From: Plasmodiophora brassicae
Taxonomy: Eukaryota > Endomyxa > Phytomyxea > Plasmodiophorida > Plasmodiophoridae
DNA length: 64,000 nt
Reading direction: 5' to 3'
NCBI GenBank assembly: GCA_039704465.1
Contig: JASFAU010000001.1
Coordinates: forward strand, 1,364,001-1,428,000
Shown here: piece after piece, positions 52,753-62,119 of the stretch
Position numbering within the stretch: the first letter of the stretch is position 1
Layout: each line of letters starts with the position of its first letter
Notes under the pieces: model-generated
Seen by the model: the letters and a program-made list of their open reading frames with translations, nothing else
What the model was told of the DNA's origin: nothing
Databases searched by the model: none
Position numbers and translations under genes: made by a program

Positions 52753-53449
52753 CCATCGCAGCCGTAGCTGCTACCTTGGTGCCCAGCGTTACTCAATAAA
52801 CCAGCCTTCCAGAGGCTGATACTGCATCTCATGTACACGCCAGGGTTGTTGCATAGGGCCCCTTGTACAAGTTGCAGTTGCAGGGCGATCACCACCTCGC
52901 GTTAAGTCGCCAGATCTGCACTTCACTGGGATACATCGCTTACTGGGAGACAGTTGTCCCCCAGCTAGCCGGTGCTGACATCACGACCAAACCGGAAGCG
53001 GTGTGTAGGTGCGTGTGTGTGCGTTACCGGAAGCCGAAGCATTCACGGTACGCCCGTGGCGTTGACATATCAGCACGTACAAGCACTGCGTTACGTGAAA
53101 CACCTTCTGCCGTGTCGCATCAGGCATCAACTCATCGTCTGGCGACTGTGCAGCTCGTGGATTGCCGGCTGCCGCGTGGCGGCGGACGACGAGCCCCGAA
53201 GGGCCATGTGGAGCGGAAGACTCGGGCCCCCATTTCTGCGTCCGCGTCGTGTGGGCGATGACGATTGGGCCCCGTATTTGTGACAAGCAGTCGTGAGATC
53301 CACAATCGGCCTCACTCCCTACTTCGCGGCACGCGTGCTGGAATGTTCTAGCCGGCATTGCACGAGGCGCATACCTGCGATCTGCTCATTCTGCAATTGA
53401 CCAGTGCGAGAGACGTTGGAAGAGGTCGGGCGAGCTCGAGTGAGGCGAT
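52753..53449. other. Intergenic region, no supported gene
   Basis: About 700 bp between the SR-protein stop and Hsp20. Frames such as 52863-53261 have no domain or splice structure. The 3' part presumably carries the Hsp20 promoter; I did not find a clear nGAAnnTTCn heat-shock element by eye. Confidence 0.4.
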
Positions 53450-53878
53450 ATGGCAACGACGTGGCTGATGGACGTGATGGCACCGACGTCGGTGGAACGC
53501 CGCATGTTCGGTGAGCTGTGGCCTGAAACTGAACGCATGCGAGTCCCCCGTCTTCGCATGGAGCTCAAGGAGACTAACGACAAATACTGTGTGACTGTGG
53601 AGACGCCTGGTGTTAACAAGGAAGACATCAAGCTCAACGTGGAGAACGGGGTCCTGACGGTGTCGGCGGAGAGCAAGGAAGAACGCAAGGAGGAGCGCAA
53701 GGAGGAGAAGGAGACGATCCACTTCTCAGAACGCATCTACGGGCACTCGTCGCGGTCCCTGCGCCTGCCTAAGAACATCGCGGCAGACAAAATCAAAGCT
53801 CGCCACGACAAAGGCCTGCTGATGATCGACATTCCCAAGCAGGACAAATCGCCGGCGCCGAACATCAAGATTGAGTAG
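53450..53878 (+). CDS. Small heat-shock protein Hsp20 (alpha-crystallin domain)
   Basis: A single-exon 142-residue protein. N-terminal segment 'TSVERRMFGELWP', then the alpha-crystallin domain: 'PRLRMELKETNDKYCVTVET', 'PGVNKEDIKLNVENGVLTVS', a Lys/Glu-rich insertion 'EERKEERKEEKE', 'RIYGHSSRSLRLPKNIAADK' and 'ARHDKGLLMIDIPKQD'. The 'GVLTVSAE' strand and 'KGLL.I.IPK' end are the hallmarks of class-I-like cytosolic small HSPs, ATP-independent holdases. The C-terminal IxI motif is 'IKIE'. The E/K insertion may be expanded relative to plant homologues. No introns, as is usual for heat-shock genes. Confidence 0.95.
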   Translation: MATTWLMDVMAPTSVERRMFGELWPETERMRVPRLRMELKETNDKYCVTVETPGVNKEDIKLNVENGVLTVSAESKEERKEERKEEKETIHFSERIYGHSSRSLRLPKNIAADKIKARHDKGLLMIDIPKQDKSPAPNIKIE

Positions 53879-54485
53879 AGGGCAAGCCAACAGAGCGTTT
53901 TGATCGATAGCGATTCCGATAAAACATCCCTTGGGTTCAGCATCACTTGAATGCTCTTGATTTCAACGAGACTATATTGTACGTGAGAATACGACAGGAC
54001 AACGCTCGCTGATGGATGGGCCACCTATTTGCCCGATCGGGATGAGCGCTGGAGACCAACTCACGTCGCGTGCAGTCGCGGATCTGGACCTGCTGTGTTG
54101 TGTCCTTCGGACTCGACGCCTCACCGTTGCGATGCACACCACGACTGTAAACGATTCAAACCAGGGGAAACCTGTCGAAGAATAACACGATTGCTGAGAG
54201 ACAGCATGACGGTTTCTAGTGGCGCGTTCCGCGACAGGCAGTATTCGAACATGCGTGGCTTACCTGTAGATGAAACCCGACCAAACGACCTATAACGAAA
54301 TGAACGCACTGGGCACGAATAAACGCTTCATGAGGAACGAAGTATTGACCCGAACGGTCATCATGTCTTCTGCTGAGAATGCCAAGGAGCGGATCGGCGT
54401 AGACAAGCGTGCAACTCCGCAGGAGAAGTTGCGCGCGACCTGAACGGCGAGACGTCGTTTTGTCGACGTCCGGTCCCCGTTAGTT
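53879..54485. other. Intergenic region, no supported gene
   Basis: About 600 bp before PP4R3. A short 'MSSAENAKERIGVDKRATPQ' reading (54364-54442) stays open for 26 codons and has coding-like character, but has no family or partner exon. Otherwise nothing is supported. Confidence 0.35.
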
Positions 54486-57400
54486 ATGACCGAACTGGAG
54501 ACCGTCGACGTCGACCATGATAGAGGTCAGGGCAGGCTCTGGCGTTCGATAATCCGGCTTGTGTCTTATACGTGGTTGCTGTCGTAGGGTTTCGTGTCAT
54601 GGTGTTCTGCCTCAGCGCCGACCGCCAATGGATCGATCGCGGGACTGGCTATCTTCAGGAGGTCGGAAGAGGAACGGGTACGCTGTCTATCGTATTGTTT
54701 TTCAAGCAAGGTACATAATCGAAACGAATGGCGCTCTATAGATCAGACGTCCTTTCTTGTTCATTCGGAGGAGACTGGCAAACTTCTGCTGCGACACGTT
54801 GTCACTGGTGATATCGAATATTCAAAGCAGGGTATGCGCCTCGATGTCAATCAACTCAACTGTGGCATTGATAACCACCTGAAGGTAATTCGATTATTAC
54901 CTGGTTCGACCGTGAAGCCGATGTCGACCTGGCCCTCAGCTTCCAAGAGAGTTCTGCGTGCTCAGTGGTCTGGAACAAGGTATGTTACGCCTTCGTCTAT
55001 TCTCTTACAGTGGCTAATGCTCGCCTGTGCTGAAGGTCCAGATTGCGATGCTTGAAGCTCACAGTCAAGGAATGTCGGTGATGGACTCATCAGTCGTCAC
55101 TAGCATAAACCTTGATACCGATTCGGGTATATTGTCAAACGGATATTCGACTGGAGTTGATGACATCCCAGTCGAACTTCCACTGCCAACGTTGGATTCT
55201 CTTGGGAAGGTATATGGGTTTAAGCATTAAGCCGTCAGTCAATCCTTAGCATTTGCTGTCTGTAGATCAAGGAACTTTTACTGGATGCAACTGTTTCACG
55301 TAAATCTGCGCTTGCATCTGCAGCCAGCGATTATAAGTGGTTCACTGCGCTTTATGAAGTGATCGACCAGGTAGAGTTCTTCGTGAAACGCTTTGTCCCA
55401 ATCGCCTAAGCAGTTTGCAGTCCATTGATCTGGAACATTTTGAATCTCTGTTCCAGCTCTTCTCTATCGTCAAATCCATGTTTTTGCTAAACGTCGTTCC
55501 TCTGATCGACCAGATGACGAGCGTGGACGTTATTGATAAGACAATAGAAATATTGGAGTATGCGCTCACATTTCTGATTGGCAGTATGCAAGGTATTCAC
55601 TCTCACGGTTGCAGGTACGATCCGGAACTTGTTCGGCCGGGCCAGGATCCTGGTATTGTCGACTTCTCTCGTCACCGAAAGGTCCCTACGCCTACTCTTG
55701 GTTTGCACTGCGTCTAACTGGGGCTCGTTAGGCGATCGAAAGTGCACGGTTCCGCGATGTTGTTCCAATAGGAAACCCAGCGATTCTGCAATCGATTCGA
55801 CAGGTTTTCTTTGCTGCTCTAAGGCTTCTTCGTTTAAATGACGTGGCCCTTAGAACTATGTGATAACCTATATCCGCGACGTCTTCATGCTTAGGCATTT
55901 AGATGATGCGTTGAGCACAACGCTGTCGTCAATGTTGTTCTTCAACGTTGTTAACATCATGACATCGCTGTCGCAAGATTCGTCATTTCTTGATCGGCTG
56001 TTCGCCAAGCTTCAGTTGGCATCATGTGTTAATCCCACCCAGGACACGTATGGAGGAATTACTTTTACTATGAACGCGGATACTGACGGTTTTGTCAGGC
56101 TTGACTTGTTCAAGTTCGTCCAGGAAATGGTCAACTTGTCGAAGAGCATTCAGATTCGGAATGAGTTTTTCGCAAAGTTATCCCAACGCGGCCTAGTTTC
56201 TCATTTGGCAAGGTGCCTAAACGAATGGCGATCGGGATCTCACGATCCCAGCTCTTTCGGTCACAAGATTGCTCTAATGATTGTTGACGTTCTGCATATG
56301 TTCGTCCAGTCTGTGCTGGCTCACGTTTATTGCGATCTGCTAACGCGCGTTTTGCAGATTCGCTGTCCACGATCCACACCTGATTCGTGCTTCGATGCTG
56401 GCAGAGGGTCCCAGGTAATTCGTATGGGTAGACGTTAGAGGGGACCGTGTAATACTGATTAGACACTGTGCAGTTCCGTGTTGATGTCAGCCTTTATTGG
56501 AGCCATCACGACTACTAGTCCGCACATAGAGAGTGGCATTCAGGCACAGGTGTGTGATTCGTGGTGTGCGAAATGGGCGCCATCTCTGACATGTTCTGAC
56601 TTTGCGCACAGATAACGGAAATCCTGACTACACTCTTATCTCCAGAATCGCTTGAATTCTGTAATCAAAAGGCGTTCCTGGAGACATGCATTGAACCGCA
56701 TCTTGGTGCGCAATTCGGTATGATATCCGAAGGTCGCATCTAAACAGTGGTTTGCACAGATCATGTCATCCGGTGTGTTAGCGACTTTGAAAAGTCTCGT
56801 CTGTCGTCCGTTTGCCAGAGTGCCCAATTCCTGACGTATTGCATTCGGGAGCACGGTGCAACGCTGGCTCATGTCCTACGAAGGCATCGATGGCAAAGAG
56901 CTGCCTTGGGTCTGCTGTCTTGCAGGTCGCAGATGACAGTCGTACGTGATATGCACTTGTCAAAACGCGTCTGCTTTAACATCAGCACAGATGTTAAGTG
57001 GAGTGCGGCTTGTACGTGCTGCTTGTCAGATCTTACTGACCCAGCAGTCCTGTGATGACTTGAAGGACTGGAAGGTAATGCGCTTTTGGTTGACGTGTCG
57101 TTGAAGCCCAATGGAACGGGTGTTGACGTGTTGTGTTAGGCGATAATGAAGTCGTGCATCGACGTATTTATTCATAATGGTCTACAGCGCTACAACTTGC
57201 TCAATTCGGCGCTGATCGAGCTGTTCGAATTCATTCGAGCAAATAACATCAAGGGCCTCGTCTCATACTTAGGTTGCCAGTGTGATGTATACCCGTTGTT
57301 GACTCTCTGCTGAGGCTGGTGTGTCATCTACAGCTGACGAGGAGTTGGGCCGCATTGCCAGCGTGACCTATGTCTCCGTGTTCCAGCGGCTGCGATCACT

Positions 57401-57941
57401 AGATGAGCAGAACCGCGACGCCGTAGCCGCAGAGTCTGCCATGACCGACACGACCCCAGTTGGCGCGTACTCCGAATCGCGGGCCCAGTTCCGGGAATTG
57501 CAAGAAGAGGAGGAATACTTCCAGTCGTCATCTTCGGCTGTAGCGGAACGCGCAGAAGCGTCGCTACCTCTGTCGCCAACGTTGGGCAACGAGCCCGAAC
57601 CCGAGTTCATCGACAGGAAGGCGTTCAGTTCGGACGAAAACACGTCAGACCAGTCGACGGATTTCCTGTCCGCCGTCAGGAAGCGAAAGACCCCTCCCAG
57701 GCGAAGCGGCTCGTTTGCAAGGACCACCGGCCCGTCCCTTGCGTTCAGGATTATGTCGTCAACATACGCCGACGATGACGAGGATGCCGACCAAAAGCGG
57801 AAAATTCGTCCAGTCAACCGCAACCACGAGGACGACATTGTGTCAACGCCAGCGGCAACCGGCGATGCCGACCGGGGGTCGACTCCCAGTACCGCGGACG
57901 GCAACCTGCCGTACGCGGTGAGCGCTGAAGTTCGACCGTGA
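54486..57941 (+). CDS. PPP4R3: PP4R3/SMEK: regulatory subunit 3 of protein phosphatase 4
   Basis: About a dozen exons with introns of ~55-60 bp. The N-terminal EVH1/PH-like domain starts 'GFRVMVFCLSADRQWIDRGT' (exon 1 from 54486 spliced to 54582) and includes 'SFLVHSEETGKLLLRHVV' and 'TWFDREADVDLALSFQES'. The middle SMEK armadillo region has 'LFQLFSIVKSMFLLNVV', 'TYIRDVFMLRHLDDALSTTL' and 'FNVVNIMTSLSQDSSFLDRL'. The exon near 57145 gives 'IMKSCIDVFIHNGLQRYNLL' followed by NSALIELFEFIRANNIKGL, a near-exact family signature. The last exon has an acidic 'EEEEYFQSSS' segment and a basic C-terminus. PP4R3 targets PP4c to substrates, including phosphorylated H2A and other DNA-damage factors. Confidence 0.93.
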
Positions 57942-58142
57942 CGCCGACGCTGCTGGAACATTTTATATTCCTAATCCATATCCATTAACATGCGGGCGTG
58001 TGCATCGTCGAGCCTCCACCTGTCCGTAACGATCTCTTGCGTCCGTGCTCGTGCCTGTGGGCGGCGGAACAGTGCGATGGGGACCCCGGTCCCACCCAGG
58101 TCCCGCGCCGGCGCCGCAGACTGCGTCGTGCGCCAGCCGGCA

Positions 58143-60530
58143 ATGAACGAATCGGTTCGGCGAGCGATCTCCAGCATCCACCGGGAGCTGAAGTGCTCCA
58201 TATGCCACTCGCTGATCAACGAGGCTCAGTCGTTGCCGTGCCTGCATATATTCTGCAAGGTGACACGTGTGGCGGTCGTATCATGGCGGACGGCCAGTGA
58301 CACACCGCGCCCGTCCGACAGCAATGCGTCGACGGCCTGATTCAGTACAACATACTGCAGTGCCCGCTCTGCAACACGTCGTTTATCAGGCGCGCGGTCT
58401 ACCCAGCTGCCAACCTGGATCGCCTGGTTCGCACGTTTCGCGAGGTGCGCCTAGATGCTGGCCGATCTCAACCGATTTGGTTCCCCGCTGACGCCCTTCC
58501 TAGATGTACGAGGATCTGTACACAGATCTCGATCTACCTCTGCTGTCGCAGTCCAATGACCTAGCCGGAAGCACGTACACGTCGCCAAAGGAAGCCGGCC
58601 GACCACCATTGCCAGTGCCCGCGCATGAACCTTCAGATGGACGCATGGAAGACACCCACCCTGAAGATACATCCCCGTCACCGTCAAGTGCACGTCGAGA
58701 TGAACGCATGGAAGGTATCCGCCGTGAAGACAGCATCCCTCGCTCACCGTCAAATTCGGCGTCGCGTTCGTCGGGGCCGTCGACCCCTACCCGGGAGTGC
58801 TTCTCGACGGCCATATCATCGTTCATATCGCCGGCCGGCTCGACGCCACCGGCGACGGTGACACCTCCTGCACGAACGCCAACGCCGCGCCGTCGACAAC
58901 CTGATGCGATCGAACTGTCAGCGTCACGGTATGCTGTGTCGACTCTGTGTTGACATGCTGTGCTGCTGTTGCCCAGGTGGTCGCCAGAGCGTGCCGAACC
59001 GGATGATGGGCGACGATGCCACGTGTGCTACGAACGCGATTCACGTCCCGTGCTGACATGTGGCCGATGTGGCGTCGTCGTTCACCCGTCGTGTTATGGC
59101 GAGCAGGACACGGAACGATCCTGGCAATGCGCATCGTGTCAGGCCGGCCTGTCAACCACGCCTGCCTGTTGCGTTTGCCCCAACACTGCCGACCGTGCCA
59201 TGCGACCCACCGATGACGGCCGCTGGGTGAGCATTCCCAGTGCGAACACGGGCGTACGCTCGTCGCCTCTAAGTACCCTGTCCGCAGATCCACGTGTCCT
59301 GTGCCCTGTGGGCGCCTCAGCCGACGTTCAGCGAGACCGAATTCGGAAACGGTGGCACGGTCCGCCATGTCGACCGAATTCCTGCCCAGTCGCTACGTCT
59401 GGTACATCGTGCATGTTGGGCACCGACCGAGTACGTACGGCTAACGTTGCTGACAGCGCTGCGTCCTGTGTCGACGTGTCGGCTTCTGCCTGCAGTGCGA
59501 ATACGGGCGCTGTGCGACACCGTTCCACGTTCCCTGTGCAGCGCGATCCTCTGTACGCCTCGAGCTACGTGAGATGAACGGCTTGATCTACTTCCATCAA
59601 CTCTGCTCGCGGCACGCTCATCTCGGGGACAAGGTCGAAACGGACAACACGGGCTCCAGTTCGCAGAGGTCGTCCCGACGAAGGCCGCTGTCGACCAGTC
59701 CAGCGCGAACGCCCAAGCGATCTGCCGTGATGCCGTCGTCGTCTCGCCATTCTGGGATGTTCGTCGTTCTGTACACGTCGCTGCACGATGACGAGTTTGA
59801 TCTGCTGCAATCCCTGTCGATCGCCGAGGCGTCCAGAATGCGTCTAGAGACGATGATGACCGACGATGTCACACATCTGGTGGTTCGCACCGGCGCAGAT
59901 CGGGTCGCGTCTGCTCGAACCATCAAGTTCGTTGACCTCTCATCTTCGGTCAGGAACGGGTTTTGACGGGTGATGTCAGGTATATGTATGCTGTTGCCAA
60001 GGGTGTTTGGTGCTGCTCCTTCCAATGGATTCGTGACTGGATCCGGTGGTCTTCCCCACCAGCGGAATACCAGTACGAAGTTGCAGGTCAGACAGCGTCT
60101 CGGCACGCGCTAACCTGCTGTTGACCGTTTGCTACAGGCGACCATGTTGCACTTGGTGCCCCTCGGCGATCGCGGGTGTCACGCCAGCAGGGTCATCGTC
60201 CACTATTTCACAAATGGTAGGCTGCCAGGCCTCCGATTTCGACCCAGTGTAAGTTATAACGTCAGGGTGTTTATCATCACGGGGCCGCTTGGTCCCCACC
60301 TCGGCATTGAAGTCGATCTCGCTGAAGTCATCCATGCTGCGGGAGGCACCGTCGTCAAAGCCATACCTGGAGATCGCAATCCACAGCGAACAGTTCTAAT
60401 CCAAGAAAGCGATGGCACCTCTGATCGTGGCGCTCGCGACCGTTGCGAATCTCTTGGAATTCCTGTTCGCAATATGCAATGGGTTCTCGACCTAATCAGC
60501 CGGCAGGAAGCACCTGAATTTGACGCATAA
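58143..60530 (+). CDS. BRCA1/BARD1-like protein: RING, extended PHD, tandem BRCT
   Basis: Starts 'MNESVRRAISSIHRELKCSI' at 58143. The RING is 'CSICHSLINEAQSLPCLHIF' with CK, then 'ILQCPLCNTSF' and the BRCA1-type continuation 'RAVYPAANLDRLVRTFREV'. A Ser/Pro-rich linker follows. An extended PHD finger spans 58970-59620: 'CHVCYERDSRPVLTCGRCGV', 'WQCASC', 'CCVCPNTADRA', 'IHVSCALWAPQ', 'RCVLCRRVGFCLQCEYGRC' and 'PFHVPCAARS'. Two BRCTs follow ('MMTDDVTHLVV', 'GVWCCSFQWIRDWI' and 'VRVFIITGPLGPHLGIEVDL', 'VRNMQWVLDLIS'). Plant BRCA1 and BARD1 share RING-ePHD-BRCT order, whereas animal ones lack the PHD. A role in recombination and damage ubiquitination is inferred. Confidence 0.9.
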
Positions 60531-60658
60531 ACCTAAGTAGGTCTTTGTGTGCTTGTGAGCTCTCAGCCCCGATGGCGCATTCAAAGGCAGGTATCGAAGC
60601 AGCAAGCCGTCGTAAGTCGTGCACAACACGTTTCAGGCTGCAACACGACAATGGTTTG

Positions 60659-61984
60659 TTAATAATTCGTAAATGACGGGATCTCTTCAGAGGGCGTCCA
60701 TTCAGGGTCGGCGGCGCCAACCACTCTGACTACAGCGCGATAGTCGCCGACAAAGTATCCTTGATGCCTCCACTCGTCCATTTCCGCCTAATCAAACCAC
60801 GGTAGTATCAGATTAGACTGGCAAACACAAGAAAGGCGACATCGCGTACAGCGGTATAAGGCCCATGCACTGGCTCATCATTGCTTGTGCGCCATTTAAA
60901 CTCCCAACACGTTTTCGCCGCCGCCGACGATGACGACGATGACGACGTTGTCTATGGATAAAGCGTGTCAGACAGGTGCGGTCGCAAGTAACGGGATGGA
61001 GCAGGTGTACAGCGCCGAGAGCACGCTGGATCGTTTCCAGCGTATCCTGATAGACGTCGAAATGGCCAGCTTGTAGAAGCCGGTCAGCGGCTTCCGTGAC
61101 GGCGGAGAACGCTGTCTTGTCTTCCTCCTGGCAGTGTACAACAGTCAAACCGAATTCAACAACGGCGTGTGCCCATGGGCGAACCTTCCCCAGTCGCTTC
61201 AGCGCGCTTAACACGTTCTCCCCTGTTTGCAGGTACTGCAGAAGAACTTGACGCTCGGCATTCACATCAATTGGCTCGTCATCAGCCCCATTGCTGTGTC
61301 CGTTCGAATCCTTGCGCTGGGCTAGCGTTACACAACGAGCGCACCAGAATGGCAATTAGACGATACCGTTTGTGAATGACGACGTTTAACGCCGCGTCGA
61401 CTCAGGGCAAACTGTACCAATCGTCACGGTGGTATCAGAGGAGAGCAAAGCCCTAACCTGTTGATCGCTCTGTCTGATAGCCACTTCCGAGCGATTGTTA
61501 TCCTCGTACTCCTTCAGCCAGGCTTCCCGGGTGTCTTCTTCCTCTAGTGTGAAATTGCCATTCGAGTCGAACCATCCTCTTGCCCGTTCCCTGACGCAGC
61601 CATTATTGACGTCATCGACACGATGTCGGCTCACTAAGACCGCCCCTTACTCTTTCATGTGAAACGGTTCGAACCCATCTGGTGCCGGTGTCGAATCCTC
61701 TTCCCCTTCAACGACCGAGTTCCCTTCGCCTCTGCAGGGACAGCATAAGTGAGCCGCACAGGAACGCGCAAGGGCAGCAGACTGGCCGAGTACCCGGCGA
61801 ACCGAACCCGTTTCTTTTGACGGGCGGCTCGGTCGATCTCCTCATCCGACTCGCTGGCGATGACATCCTGGCCGTCCTCTTCATCGTCGTCGAAACGACG
61901 CCTGGCTACGCCCTTCCCGCCGTCGATATCGTCGTCGACGTCATCGTCATCGGTGTCGTAGACCAGCCGAGACGCACGGCTCAT
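60659..61984 (-). CDS. CD2BP2: CD2BP2/LIN1 (U5 snRNP 52K) with C-terminal GYF domain
   Basis: Starts 'MSRASRLVYDTDDDDVDDDI' at 61984. The acidic N-terminus leads to 'RARGWFDSNGNFTLEEEDTR' plus EAWLKEY, the CD2BP2/Lin1 core that contacts U5 Prp6/Dim1. Next come 'VLLQYLQTGENVLSALKRLG' and 'HFDVYQDTLETIQRAL'. The GYF domain spans two exons: 'WRTSNDEPVHGPYTA' spliced across 60838-60789 to 'AEMDEWRHQGYFVGDYRAVV' and 'PEWTPSEEIPSFTNY', with stop at 60661-60659. The GYF tryptophan, GP and GYF residues are all present. It is a tri-snRNP assembly factor binding proline-rich partners. Tail to tail with the BRCA1-like gene. Confidence 0.9.
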
Positions 61985-62119
61985 TTCGCGGAATGGGCCG
62001 TGCGCAGCGGCCAGACAGACGTGTCGGGTATACACAGTACGACGGGTAACTACGTCCAGACCGGCCATACGCAACGATAATAGGTTAAACGTTTACTGCA
62101 TGGTTCGACGAGGCGGTGG

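Noticed and set aside
52863..53261. A 132-residue rightward frame before Hsp20
   Set aside because: Arg/Cys-rich with GTGTGTGTG simple sequence and no recognisable feature.
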